From NCBI GenBank assembly GCA_903875815.1, contig CAIQXR010000168.1, positions 1-8,603 of the forward strand: a stretch of 8,603 nt of DNA, given 5' to 3'. The notes under the pieces are model-generated. The model was not told the DNA's origin. It saw only the letters and a program-made list of their open reading frames with translations, and ran no database searches. Source of the stretch: an uncultured Actinomycetes bacterium. GTDB taxonomy: Bacteria > Actinomycetota > Actinomycetes > Nanopelagicales > Nanopelagicaceae. The translations under genes were made by a program, and so were the position numbers. This document shows, in pieces, positions 1-6,527 of this stretch. Positions within the stretch are counted from its first letter, which is position 1. Each line of letters begins with the position of its first letter.

Positions 1-683
1 CGACCGATCAAATCGCGCACTTCTTCCACTAACCCTTGCTCCCACATCTTCTCGACTCGAGTATCGATGCGAGGGTCGAGTAATTCACGATCCAATGCCA
101 GTCCCAAGTGAATAGCCTCGGGATAGCGATGCGACCCTTCGCGCGGCAAGTTGGCTGTGTAAGGAGCGCCAGTAATCTCAATAACTTCTAATGCACGAAT
201 CGTTCGTCGCACATTCTCTTTAGGAATAGCAATGGCCGCGATCGGATCTAATTCAGCCAGACGCGCATGCAACACATCTCCCCCAAGCTCTTCGGCTTCT
301 GCTTCCAAGCTCGCTCTAACGTCGGGATCAGTATCAGGGAAGTTCATCTCATCAAGAATCGCTTTAATGTAAAGACCGGTACCGCCCACTACAACGACGG
401 GAGTTCCGGCGCTACGCAGTTCGTCGATCTTCTCTCGAGCCAATGATTGAAACCAGGCCACATTCACATCGTCACTGACCTCTACGAGATCCAATAAGTT
501 GTGAACAACTCCGCCACGTTCTTCCATGGAAAGTTTGGCAGTGCCGATATCCATGCCCTTATAGAGTTGCATGGAATCAGCGTTAATAATCTCTGCGCCA
601 AGTTTCTGGGCGAGTGAGACAGCTAAACCACTCTTGCCAGTAGCAGTGGCACCACCAATGATGATGAGTGGTGGTTTAGCCAT
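1..683 (-). CDS. miaA: tRNA dimethylallyltransferase MiaA (3' end cut by window edge)
   Basis: MiaA transfers a dimethylallyl group from DMAPP to N6 of adenosine 37 in tRNAs that read codons starting with U, making i6A in the cytoplasm. I translated this frame by hand: 227 complete codons are open from ATG at 683 to the left edge, with no stop. Visible motifs are a P-loop GGATATGKS (residues 10-18), the conserved block NADSMQLYKGMDIGTAK (34-50) with the expected catalytic Asp36, GGTGLY (100-105), and the ENVRRTIRALE segment (156-166). MiaA proteins are usually about 300 residues, so roughly 75 C-terminal residues lie outside the window. The P-loop starts GGAT rather than the commoner GPT; this leaves the Lys and Ser intact. 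The gene starts 23 bases after the recX stop, so it is probably in the recA-recX transcript. No strong ribosome binding site is visible. Identity is secure. Confidence 0.96.
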   Translation of the reverse strand, partial: MAKPPLIIIGGATATGKSGLAVSLAQKLGAEIINADSMQLYKGMDIGTAKLSMEERGGVVHNLLDLVEVSDDVNVAWFQSLAREKIDELRSAGTPVVVVGGTGLYIKAILDEMNFPDTDPDVRASLEAEAEELGGDVLHARLAELDPIAAIAIPKENVRRTIRALEVIEITGAPYTANLPREGSHRYPEAIHLGLALDRELLDPRIDTRVEKMWEQGLVEEVRDLIG

Positions 684-706
684 GCGAGTATCTTACTGAT
701 GAATAC

Positions 707-1264
707 TTACTCGACTTCTTCAGGTACTCCATCGATCAATTGGCGCATAATGCGCGAGACGATGCCATGACCAAAGCCCTTGCGAGCAAGTAGAGAATGA
801 ATCCGGCGATAGGCAACTTCAGGATCGAGGTGAGCAACCGAGCGATATTTCTTCTCGGCGAGTGTGAAGGCCATCTGATACTCGTCGGCATCATCAATGC
901 CATCAACGGTTTCATCGATGATGTCTTGCGCAACGCCCTTGTGGCGAAGTTCCTGGGCGATCACGCGCTTCGAGAGCTTCTTCTGACGTTGACGTGAATT
1001 CGACCAAATCTGAGCGAACTCAAGATCGTTGAGCAAGCCTTGAAGTTCGAGGTTATCGAGAACAGATATCGCGTTCTCTTCGCTGACACCGCGCTTCAGA
1101 AGAAGTGCGTGAAGTTCGGCCCGACTCCGTGCCCGTGGAGCTAACGCGTGAAGCGCAACTGTCTGGGCGAAGGAGTAGGGATCATCACCTGCGAGGGCTA
1201 GATCCCTACCTTCACGCTCTGCTTTCTTAGTGGATTTAGAAATCAACTTCTGCTGCAGCTTCAT
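707..1264 (-). CDS. recX: Regulatory protein RecX
   Basis: RecX binds RecA and its DNA filament and limits recombinase and coprotease activity. The 185-residue product is all-helical in character and shows the family's repeated three-helix pattern: the first unit around [16 protein letters not shown] (44-59), the central conserved segment [18 protein letters not shown] (77-94) followed by [16 protein letters not shown] (96-111), and a third unit around [14 protein letters not shown] (151-164). The N-terminal 25 residues are basic and charged. The ATG at 1264 lies inside recA, giving a 29-base overlap. No strong ribosome binding site is visible, so translation is probably coupled to recA; a TTG seven codons in would be an alternative start. 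The recA-recX pair is classical in actinobacteria. Identity is secure, the exact start less so. Confidence 0.93.
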   Translation of the reverse strand: MKLQQKLISKSTKKAEREGRDLALAGDDPYSFAQTVALHALAPRARSRAELHALLLKRGVSEENAISVLDNLELQGLLNDLEFAQIWSNSRQRQKKLSKRVIAQELRHKGVAQDIIDETVDGIDDADEYQMAFTLAEKKYRSVAHLDPEVAYRRIHSLLARKGFGHGIVSRIMRQLIDGVPEEVE

Positions 1265-2306
1265 CGATCGCAGCTACAAGCTCGGGATCGACGGTGACGG
1301 GGACGAAGTGCGCACGAATCTTTGACTCTATATCGTTGGCAAGATCAGGATTGTCGATCAAGAATGAACGAGCATTTTCCTTACCCTGGCCGAGTTGATC
1401 GGCTTCGTAGGTATACCAAGCACCGGCCTTCTTAACGATGCCGAGTTCAACACCGAGATCGATGAGTGAACCTTCGCGCGAGATACCAACACCGTAAAGG
1501 ATGTCGAATTCTGCTTGCTTGAATGGGGGCGCCATCTTGTTCTTGACGACTTTGACGCGAGTACGGTTACCGACAGCATCTTGTCCCTCTTTAAGAGTTT
1601 CGATGCGACGGATATCCATACGCACTGATGCATAGAACTTAAGTGCCTTACCACCAGTGGTGGTTTCCGGTGTTCCGAAGAAGACACCGATCTTTTCGCG
1701 GAGCTGGTTGATGAAGATCGCTGTGGTATTTGACTGGTGAAGTGCACCAGTGATCTTACGAAGCGCTTGAGACATCAAACGAGCCTGGAGGCCCATATGT
1801 GAATCGCCCATCTCGCCTTCGATTTCTGCGCGAGGGGTAAGTGCTGCAACGGAGTCAACGACGATGATGTCGATAGCGCCGGAGCGAACCAACATATCCA
1901 TGATCTCGAGTGCTTGTTCACCGGTGTCTGGCTGTGAAACAAGAAGTGCATCGATATCAACGCCGAGCTTGCGGGCATACTCGGGATCGAGTGCGTGCTC
2001 TGCATCGATAAATGCTGCGATGCCGCCATTGCGCTGGGCGTTAGCGATTGCGTGAAGTGCAACTGTTGTCTTACCTGAAGATTCAGGTCCGTAGATCTCT
2101 ACGATGCGGCCACGTGGGAGGCCACCAATTCCAAGTGCGATGTCGAGTGCGATCGAACCGGTCGGAATAATTTCCTGAACGATTGGGCCGCGATCTCCCA
2201 TCTTCATAACTGATCCCTTACCGAATTGACGCTCGATCTGGGCTAGGGCGGTATCTAAGGCTTTGGTGCGGTCGTTCTGTTGCTTCTCTGTTTTATCAGC
2301 AGCCAC
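1236..2306 (-). CDS. recA: Recombinase RecA
   Basis: RecA forms ATP-bound filaments on single-stranded DNA, performs homologous strand exchange, and triggers LexA self-cleavage. The 356-residue product is full length with no intein. Motifs: Walker A GPESSGKT (73-80), the catalytic-glutamate segment [10 protein letters not shown] (99-108, Glu103), Walker B IIVVDS (147-152, Asp151), DNA loop L1 around EMGDSH (165-170), Gln201 in [10 protein letters not shown], and loop L2 ending PETTTGG (213-219). The C-terminal domain ends in an acidic tail, EAAAEVDF. The start is GTG, chosen because an AGAGG ribosome binding site lies six bases upstream and the N-terminus matches other actinobacterial RecA proteins. 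A LexA box and a RecA-NDp type promoter lie upstream, so DNA-damage induction by two routes is expected. recX overlaps its 3' end. Confidence 0.99.
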   Translation of the reverse strand: MAADKTEKQQNDRTKALDTALAQIERQFGKGSVMKMGDRGPIVQEIIPTGSIALDIALGIGGLPRGRIVEIYGPESSGKTTVALHAIANAQRNGGIAAFIDAEHALDPEYARKLGVDIDALLVSQPDTGEQALEIMDMLVRSGAIDIIVVDSVAALTPRAEIEGEMGDSHMGLQARLMSQALRKITGALHQSNTTAIFINQLREKIGVFFGTPETTTGGKALKFYASVRMDIRRIETLKEGQDAVGNRTRVKVVKNKMAPPFKQAEFDILYGVGISREGSLIDLGVELGIVKKAGAWYTYEADQLGQGKENARSFLIDNPDLANDIESKIRAHFVPVTVDPELVAAIDEAAAEVDF

Positions 2307-2312
2307 TTTTTA

Positions 2313-2317
2313 CCTCT
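2313..2317 (-). promoter_or_regulatory. recA ribosome binding site
   Basis: The minus strand reads AGAGG, then TAAAAA, then GTG. The six-base spacing is good and supports the GTG at 2306 as the recA start. It is one of the clearer Shine-Dalgarno sequences in the window; most of the other genes have weak ones and probably rely on coupling to the gene in front. Confidence 0.7.
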
Positions 2318-2359
2318 TTCATTTCTCCTGCACCCGAGAGTGCGTCATGTACGGTCCTG

Positions 2360-2382
2360 AAGGTACGGAAGACCACTGACGG
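2360..2382 (-). promoter_or_regulatory. RecA-NDp type promoter of recA (PafBC-dependent, LexA-independent)
   Basis: The published RecA-NDp consensus is TTGTCRGTG, eight bases, then TANNNT. The minus strand here reads CCGTCAGTG (2382-2374), exactly eight bases (2373-2366), then TACCTT (2365-2360). Seven of nine upper-element bases match; the spacing and the whole TANNNT element match. In mycobacteria this motif marks genes induced by DNA damage without LexA, through the PafB/PafC activator. Transcription would start near 2353, leaving a leader of about 47 bases that includes the recA ribosome binding site. The motif match and position are seen directly; PafBC control is inferred from the family. 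Confidence 0.72.
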
Positions 2383-2493
2383 CGGGAGGCGGGCTCTCGC
2401 GGAACTGTGGAACCGCTCAGGTTGGGTATATCGAGCTCAATTCGTTCGTCCCACGAGGGGCCAGCGGGATTGAGCGCGATAGGAGAAGGTTAC

Positions 2494-2507
2494 CGAACAT
2501 CTGTTCG
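2494..2507. promoter_or_regulatory. LexA-binding SOS box upstream of recA
   Basis: The sequence CGAACATCTGTTCG is a perfect match to the Gram-positive/actinobacterial SOS box pattern CGAAC-N4-GTTCG, with full dyad symmetry in the arms. It lies about 187 bases before the recA GTG and between two minus-strand genes, so recA is the only gene it can plausibly serve. It presumably represses a distal recA promoter that is released when RecA filaments trigger LexA cleavage. I cannot place the -10 and -35 elements of that promoter with confidence; TATACC at 2430-2425 is one possible -10. Confidence 0.87.
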
Positions 2508-2555
2508 AAAGACCAGAGGCGGCGATCAGACACGCCGAGGGCCTGGGCGGGAGTT

Positions 2556-3017
2556 CTAGAGCAGGCGGGTCATGCAGATGCTGTGTGGGTTGGCCTCGTA
2601 CTCCCCAAAGGCGGGGCACTCCTCAAAGCCAAAGCTTTCATACATGCGGCGGGCAGGAAGGAATTCTTTGGGGGTTCCCGTCTCCAGGCTCACTCGCTTA
2701 AGCCCTTGCTCCTTCGAGAAGGCGATGAGGTATTCGAGAATTAATTTCCCATATCCCTGCCCACGATATTCCTGAGCCGCATGCATCGACTTCAGTTCAC
2801 CATGTTCGGAATCCAATGTTCGAAGCGCGCCGACCGCAACTAATTGGCCATCAACTCGGGCACCAAAGAGTGAGATATCCGGGGTGCGAAGTTTCTCGAC
2901 ATCCAAGGCGTAGACATGTTCGGCAGGTGTTGTCGATAGGCAGAAATCTAAGTGTCGCTGCAAGAGCGCCGTGACATCCGCTTCGCGCGGATCGACTGTG
3001 GCAATTACAAGGCTCAT
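2556..3017 (-). CDS. YsnE-like GNAT family N-acetyltransferase
   Basis: This 153-residue protein is a single-domain GNAT acetyltransferase that would transfer acetyl from acetyl-CoA to an unknown amine. The acetyl-CoA motif A is QEYRGQGYGK (82-91), preceded by the strand HGELKSMHA (72-80). The C-terminal half has the strand KRVSLETGT (107-115) and ARRMYESFGF (122-131), typical of motif B. Overall it resembles Bacillus YsnE, sharing the segment around EKLRTPDISLFGA, the LETGT strand and the closing SICMTRLL. YsnE has been linked to indole-acetic acid formation in Bacillus, but that is too weak to assign a substrate here. The open frame extends to ATG at 3074, which would overlap the DUF3046 gene by 52 bases. 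I chose ATG at 3017, five bases after that gene's stop, because the family starts there. Confidence 0.85.
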   Translation of the reverse strand: MSLVIATVDPREADVTALLQRHLDFCLSTTPAEHVYALDVEKLRTPDISLFGARVDGQLVAVGALRTLDSEHGELKSMHAAQEYRGQGYGKLILEYLIAFSKEQGLKRVSLETGTPKEFLPARRMYESFGFEECPAFGEYEANPHSICMTRLL

Positions 3018-3022
3018 TTTAT

Positions 3023-3214
3023 TTACCGAAACTTCAGCGGCATCTCGGGATTGTGCTTGATGATCGCTTTCCAAATATCGCCCGGCTCATCCCCTGCTTT
3101 CAGGGCTTCATTGACAGTGCGGCCACCAAGTTCAGAGTGGACGATATCGCGGGCATAGGTATCTGAATCGGGAAAGTAATCAAACATTCGCGAGCGCAAT
3201 TCGGTAATTCGCAT
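3023..3214 (-). CDS. DUF3046 family protein
   Basis: A 63-residue small protein of unknown function. It matches the actinobacterial DUF3046 family, recognised from MRITELRSRM at the start, the central core HSELGGRTVNEAL (26-38) and a C-terminal IWKAIIKHN segment with its conserved Trp (47-55). Length is normal for the family. DUF3046 genes characteristically sit just upstream of recA in actinobacteria, as in Mycobacterium, and this context strengthens the call. The gene starts seven bases after the tetR stop and is followed five bases later by the GNAT gene, so all three are probably co-transcribed. No signal peptide, membrane segment or metal-binding motif is visible. Its role is unknown; a link to recA is suggested only by position. 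Confidence 0.9.
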   Translation of the reverse strand: MRITELRSRMFDYFPDSDTYARDIVHSELGGRTVNEALKAGDEPGDIWKAIIKHNPEMPLKFR

Positions 3215-3221
3215 GGCGTTG

Positions 3222-3740
3222 CTATCGAGTAAGTGCCGAAGCTAATTGCAGAGCTTGCGAAGCAGATTCGGTAGCGGTGAGCGGCGCACCGATTTGGCCC
3301 ATCAACCAACGAATAACTAGGCCGGAGTTTTTCTCGCCAAAAATATCGGCCACTTGATCGAAAGCGCGCGACCAGAGTGGATGATCGGTGACAGTGACAA
3401 AGCGAGCGATATCCAGTGGATCGCTGGTGACCATCTTGCGAAGTGCTGGATCTGCAGAAATATCGACAGAGACTAAACGAAGTGCTTCGGCAGGATCAGA
3501 TGCGCTTCTAGCAAGTTCGGCTAATCGATCGATTTCTGATTCAAGAAGAGTCAGCATCATCTCTTCTTTATCGGCGAAGTGGTTATAGACCGTTGCCCGA
3601 GAGACTTGTGCGCGAGCAGCAATTTCGATCATATTGGATTCGTAATTACCAGACTCGGCAATAACTGCTTTTGCGCCAGCGAGAATTGCTGCGCGAGAAC
3701 GTTGTTGAGTAGCCATTTGTGGGGCGTATTTTTCGGTCAC
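3222..3740 (-). CDS. TetR family transcriptional regulator
   Basis: A 172-residue one-component repressor-type regulator. The N-terminal DNA-binding domain spans about residues 14-62, with the helix-turn-helix MIEIAARAQVSRATVYNHF (37-55) and the following DKEEMMLTLL typical of the TetR family. The C-terminal ligand-binding part (about 75-172) is not recognisable, so neither ligand nor target genes can be named. At 172 residues it is slightly short for the family. The start used is GTG at 3740, ten bases after the clgR stop, with AGGGC a few bases upstream. ATG at 3716 (MATQQRSRAA) is a real alternative that still keeps the whole DNA-binding domain. There is no room for its own promoter before it, so it is probably read with clgR. 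Confidence 0.92.
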   Translation of the reverse strand: MTEKYAPQMATQQRSRAAILAGAKAVIAESGNYESNMIEIAARAQVSRATVYNHFADKEEMMLTLLESEIDRLAELARSASDPAEALRLVSVDISADPALRKMVTSDPLDIARFVTVTDHPLWSRAFDQVADIFGEKNSGLVIRWLMGQIGAPLTATESASQALQLASALTR

Positions 3741-3750
3741 AGGCGCCGCC

Positions 3751-4020
3751 CTAGGCCGCGTCGTCGACCACAGTTAATACTGGTGCTTCAGAAGACTTCA
3801 CAAGTCGAGCAACATCGACCATGACGGTGCTGAGTGAGAGATCAAGTGCTTGGCAGATGGAATTGAGAAGCTCGGAAGATGCTTCTTTTTGACCACGCTC
3901 TACTTCGGAGAGGTAACCCAAGGAGACGCGAGCGCCTTTGGCGACATCGCGCAGGGTGCGACCTTGGGCAACGCGAGCGCTGCGCAGGGTGCTACCAATG
4001 TGGGTACGGAGAAGAGTCAC
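3751..4020 (-). CDS. clgR: ClgR-type transcriptional activator (Clp gene regulator)
   Basis: ClgR is an actinobacterial XRE-type activator of clpP1P2, clpC and some repair and stress genes; PopR in Streptomyces is related. The 89-residue product is almost entirely the helix-turn-helix domain: [20 protein letters not shown] (8-27), then the very characteristic [20 protein letters not shown] (32-51) and [13 protein letters not shown] (51-63). The C-terminus ends in two alanines (VVDDAA). Related ClgR/PopR proteins are ClpP substrates recognised through C-terminal alanines, so feedback degradation is likely but not shown. The GTG start overlaps the stop of cinA in a GTGA junction, so translation is coupled. 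Its place after pgsA/cinA and before recA matches other actinobacteria. Confidence 0.93.
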   Translation of the reverse strand: MTLLRTHIGSTLRSARVAQGRTLRDVAKGARVSLGYLSEVERGQKEASSELLNSICQALDLSLSTVMVDVARLVKSSEAPVLTVVDDAA

Positions 4021-4496
4021 GAGATAAGAATACGCGCAAAAGCTGCCAGCGCGCTTTCAATCGTCGCGTGGCGCACCTCTAACCGGTCTCCTGAAAGCTG
4101 CAACGCGATCGTCTGGACATCCTTCTTGCTAGCGATGGCTACCCAGACGGTGCCGGCTTTTTGGCCATAAGCCTTGCCCGGTCCAGCCACCCCGGTGGTG
4201 GCAATCGCGTAGTCGGCCTTGAATTGGAGGCGAGCACTTTCAGCCATCGCTGATGCCACTTCTTCCGATACAGCCGTGTGCTTTTTGAGAAGTCGCTTCG
4301 CTACCTGAAGGATTCCCTCCTTGGCGCCATCGCTATAGGTGATGAGTCCACCGATAAAGACTTCGGAGGATCCAGCGACATCAGTGATGGCAGCGCCGAG
4401 TCCCCCGCCAGTAATTGATTCGGCTGTGACGACCGTGCGCTTCTTTTTCTTGAGCGCCTTCACTACCTGTTCGGCGGAGGATAATTTCTTAGGCAT
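4017..4496 (-). CDS. cinA: CinA C-terminal domain protein / nicotinamide-nucleotide amidohydrolase (PncC type)
   Basis: PncC-type proteins hydrolyse nicotinamide mononucleotide to nicotinic acid mononucleotide and ammonia, recycling NMN made by DNA ligase and other reactions. This 159-residue protein is the stand-alone C-terminal domain and lacks the N-terminal MoCF-like domain of full-length CinA. Diagnostic motifs are [20 protein letters not shown] (24-43) with the conserved Ser27, [15 protein letters not shown] (49-63), and TTGVAGPG (100-107). A lysine-rich stretch (KKKKR, 16-20) precedes the first strand. The ATG shares one base with the pgsA stop (TAATG), and the gene's own stop overlaps the clgR start, so it is in the middle of a coupled run. 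The pgsA-cinA-clgR order is common in actinobacteria. Deamidase activity is inferred from the family. Confidence 0.93.
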   Translation of the reverse strand: MPKKLSSAEQVVKALKKKKRTVVTAESITGGGLGAAITDVAGSSEVFIGGLITYSDGAKEGILQVAKRLLKKHTAVSEEVASAMAESARLQFKADYAIATTGVAGPGKAYGQKAGTVWVAIASKKDVQTIALQLSGDRLEVRHATIESALAAFARILIS

Positions 4497-5059
4497 TAGC
4501 GACGCAGTACCTTCGCGAAGTAATCAAAGCCCGTAGTCACGGTAAGAATGACGGCAATAGCCATAAAGGCATCACGTGGCAGTAGCGCCCAATGCGGCAG
4601 CGGCAAGATGAAGAAGCCAACGCCGAATCCTTGGAACAAGGTCTTAAGCTTTCCGCCTTTACTCGCCGGAATCACGCCATCACTAATGACGGCGAGGCGA
4701 AGAACGGTGACCGAAATTTCACGGATCAAAATAATGGCAGTCACCCACCACCAGAGTTTCCCTAAAATGTTGAGCCCAATGAGGGCGGTACCAATCGCGG
4801 CTTTATCCGCCACTGGATCTAAGAATGTGCCGAAGCTAGTAATTGTTTTACGAGAACGAGCGATTCGACCATCAAAGAAATCTGTGAGGCCAACTAAGAA
4901 GAACCCGGTCCATGCGATGTACTGCCACTGGTGGTTATTGCCGTGGTCTTTAAAGAGCGCATAAGCACAGAATGGAAGTGCGAGGAGTCTGAGAACGGTG
5001 AGAAAGTTGGGGAGATTAAAGTTCCCGCTTTGCGGTGTCTCGGGCTCTACTGAACTCAT
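4496..5059 (-). CDS. pgsA: CDP-diacylglycerol-glycerol-3-phosphate 3-phosphatidyltransferase (phosphatidylglycerophosphate synthase)
   Basis: PgsA is an inner-membrane enzyme that joins CDP-diacylglycerol and glycerol 3-phosphate into phosphatidylglycerophosphate, the precursor of phosphatidylglycerol and cardiolipin. The 187-residue product carries the complete CDP-alcohol phosphotransferase signature D-x2-DG-x2-AR-x8-G-x3-D-x3-D, at residues 60-85 (Asp60, Asp63, Asp81, Asp85). The N-terminal [16 protein letters not shown] (15-30) is typical of PgsA. Several hydrophobic segments are visible, around 18-36, 48-60, 88-120, 145-160 and 165-180. The ATG overlaps the rimO stop by four bases (ATGA), and cinA starts within its stop codon. 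Related actinobacterial enzymes such as phosphatidylinositol-phosphate synthase share the signature; the rimO-pgsA-cinA context favours PgsA. Confidence 0.93.
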   Translation of the reverse strand: MSSVEPETPQSGNFNLPNFLTVLRLLALPFCAYALFKDHGNNHQWQYIAWTGFFLVGLTDFFDGRIARSRKTITSFGTFLDPVADKAAIGTALIGLNILGKLWWWVTAIILIREISVTVLRLAVISDGVIPASKGGKLKTLFQGFGVGFFILPLPHWALLPRDAFMAIAVILTVTTGFDYFAKVLRR

Positions 5060-6483
5060 AGCGGCTGTGCTACCAAATCTGCGCCGGCAACGTCGGTGAC
5101 GATGGCATCCACATACTCGCCCACTTTATATTGGCCGCGGCCTTGAATAAAGGTCGACCCATCAACTTCTGGGCCTTGGTGCTCAGCGCGACCCTCTTGG
5201 AGTTCGGCATCTTCAATCAGGACGCGTACTTTCTGGCCAATCCGCTCTTCGGCGCGCTGCATTAAGAGTTCATCCACCATGGTCGATAACTCTTCAACGC
5301 GATGGCGAATAACATCTTCCTCAACTTTATCCGGCAAAGTCAGAGCTTCAGTTTTATCTTCATCGGAGTAACCAAATACTCCGACGGCATCCATGCGAGC
5401 CTGTGAAATAAAGTGAACGAGTTCTTGGTATTCCTCTTCCGTCTCCCCAGGGAAGCCGACGATGACATTGGAGCGAATTCCTGCTTCTGGGGCGAGGGCG
5501 CGAATCTGATCGATCAGATGCAAGAACTTCTCGGAATCACCAAACCGGCGCATCCGGCGAAGAACTGTTCCGCTGGCATGCTGGAAGGAGAGATCGAAGT
5601 AAGGGACGACTTTAGGAACGCTCACCATGGCTTGCAGGAGCGATGGCCGCATCTCTGCTGGCTGCAGATAGGAGAGGCGAATACGTTCAATGCCATCGAT
5701 GGCAGAGAGATCAGGAAGCATTGACTCGAGAACTTTGAGATCACCAAAATCTTTTCCGTAGGAAGTGGTGTTTTCACTGACGAGGAAAACTTCAGAAACT
5801 CCTTGGTCAGCCAGCCATTTCGCTTCTTCGATAATTTCGACAGGGCGACGAGAAACAAAGGAGCCACGGAACATCGGGATGGCGCAGAAGGAACAGCGTC
5901 GATCGCAACCCGAGGCGATCTTGAGCGGTGCTACGGGTGCGCTCTCCAATCGCTTGCGCATGACGCGGACGCCTTGGCCTAAGTGGCTGGTGGGTTCAGG
6001 GCGATTTAAGACGGCTGCGTCGCGGTTTTCGGCGCGGGCAGCAGGAGAGATCGGGAGCAAAGTGCGACGATCTTTAGGCGTATGCGCCTCAACGGAGCCA
6101 CCATTAATAATGGTGCGTAGGCGATTGGAAATATCGGTGTAATCATCGAAGCCGAGAATGGCATCGGCTTCTGGAAGTGCTTCAGCTAATTCTTTGCCAT
6201 ATCGCTCGGCCATACAGCCCACTGCGACAACTGCTTGGGTAACGCCATTTCCCTTAAGGGAGTGTGCTTCGAGAAGAGCGTCGACAGAATCTTTCTTCGC
6301 GCTTTCAATGAAGCCACACGTATTAATGACTGCTACTTCAGCGAGTGCGGCGTCATCAACAAGAGTCCAGCCATCGGCCGCTAATCGGCCGGCTAATTCT
6401 TCGGAGTCCACTTCATTTCGGGCGCAGCCCAAAGTTACTAACGCAACGGTTTTGGGGGCTTTTGCCTGCAGGTCTGAACTCAC
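5056..6483 (-). CDS. rimO: Ribosomal protein S12 methylthiotransferase RimO
   Basis: RimO is a radical-SAM enzyme that adds a methylthio group to a conserved aspartate of ribosomal protein S12. The 475-residue product has the three domains in order. The N-terminal MTTase domain has cysteines 20 ([12 protein letters not shown]), 56 (INTCGF) and 90 (VGCMAERY) for the auxiliary iron-sulfur cluster. The radical-SAM core has [11 protein letters not shown] (193-203), a perfect CxxxCxxC. The C-terminal TRAM domain spans about 410-475. [11 protein letters not shown] and the [13 protein letters not shown] context separate RimO from its paralogue MiaB. A linker of about 50 residues (roughly 128-180), rich in Arg and Pro, lies between the first two domains and is commonly long in actinobacteria. 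The start is GTG with a weak ribosome binding site; the inverted repeat at 6499-6517 lies just ahead. Confidence 0.96.
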   Translation of the reverse strand: MSSDLQAKAPKTVALVTLGCARNEVDSEELAGRLAADGWTLVDDAALAEVAVINTCGFIESAKKDSVDALLEAHSLKGNGVTQAVVAVGCMAERYGKELAEALPEADAILGFDDYTDISNRLRTIINGGSVEAHTPKDRRTLLPISPAARAENRDAAVLNRPEPTSHLGQGVRVMRKRLESAPVAPLKIASGCDRRCSFCAIPMFRGSFVSRRPVEIIEEAKWLADQGVSEVFLVSENTTSYGKDFGDLKVLESMLPDLSAIDGIERIRLSYLQPAEMRPSLLQAMVSVPKVVPYFDLSFQHASGTVLRRMRRFGDSEKFLHLIDQIRALAPEAGIRSNVIVGFPGETEEEYQELVHFISQARMDAVGVFGYSDEDKTEALTLPDKVEEDVIRHRVEELSTMVDELLMQRAEERIGQKVRVLIEDAELQEGRAEHQGPEVDGSTFIQGRGQYKVGEYVDAIVTDVAGADLVAQPL

Positions 6484-6498
6484 CTGCGCAATGCTACC

Positions 6499-6517
6499 GC
6501 GATAACTGTCTTATCGC
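6499..6517. repeat. Perfect 7-bp inverted repeat between the RodZ-like gene and rimO
   Basis: The plus strand reads GCGATAA, CTGTC, TTATCGC: two perfect 7-base arms around a 5-base loop, filling nearly half of the 44-base gap. Read as minus-strand RNA it would fold 15 bases before the rimO GTG. There is no T-run after it in the direction of transcription, so it is not a standard terminator for the RodZ-like gene. It could be a protein operator, an RNA stem that affects rimO translation or mRNA processing, or chance. Confidence 0.6.
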
Positions 6518-6527
6518 TTTGAAGTGC

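Larger units (their letters stand above)
2307..2555 (-). other. Intergenic regulatory region between the GNAT gene and recA
   Basis: This 249-base gap is the longest in the window. From the GNAT stop toward recA it holds a weak 5-bp hairpin without a T-run (2520-2537), the SOS box (2494-2507), a candidate -10 hexamer TATACC (2430-2425), the RecA-NDp type promoter (2382-2360) and the recA ribosome binding site. No clear rho-independent terminator follows the GNAT gene, so read-through from upstream is possible. I found no convincing gene on either strand; the short open frames here have no ribosome binding site or recognisable protein. Confidence 0.7.

Noticed and set aside
797..997. Plus-strand open frame opposite recX.
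   Set aside because: It is antisense to a secure recX frame and has no recognisable protein features; other plus-strand frames in the window fail for the same reason.
1236..2306. Possible intein in recA, as found in some mycobacteria.
   Set aside because: The 356-residue frame is continuous and colinear with normal RecA proteins.
2520..2537. Hairpin CGGCG-N8-CGCCG after the GNAT stop, considered as a terminator.
   Set aside because: Only five base pairs with an eight-base loop and no directly following T-run on the transcribed strand.
2437..2619. 60-codon minus-strand open frame across the GNAT end and the recA upstream region.
   Set aside because: It overlaps the 3' end of the GNAT gene, covers the SOS box, has low-complexity Pro/Arg composition and matches no family I recognise.
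3018..3074. Longer GNAT start at ATG 3074.
   Set aside because: It would overlap the DUF3046 gene by 52 bases and add 19 polar residues not seen in the family; ATG at 3017 fits both context and domain.
3375..3400. TTGTCACTG on the minus strand, 8 of 9 to the RecA-NDp upper element.
   Set aside because: It lies inside the tetR coding sequence and the downstream element at the required eight-base spacing reads CATCCA, not TANNNT.
3850..4170. 106-codon plus-strand open frame across clgR and cinA.
   Set aside because: Fully antisense to two confidently identified genes, no ribosome binding site and no family resemblance.
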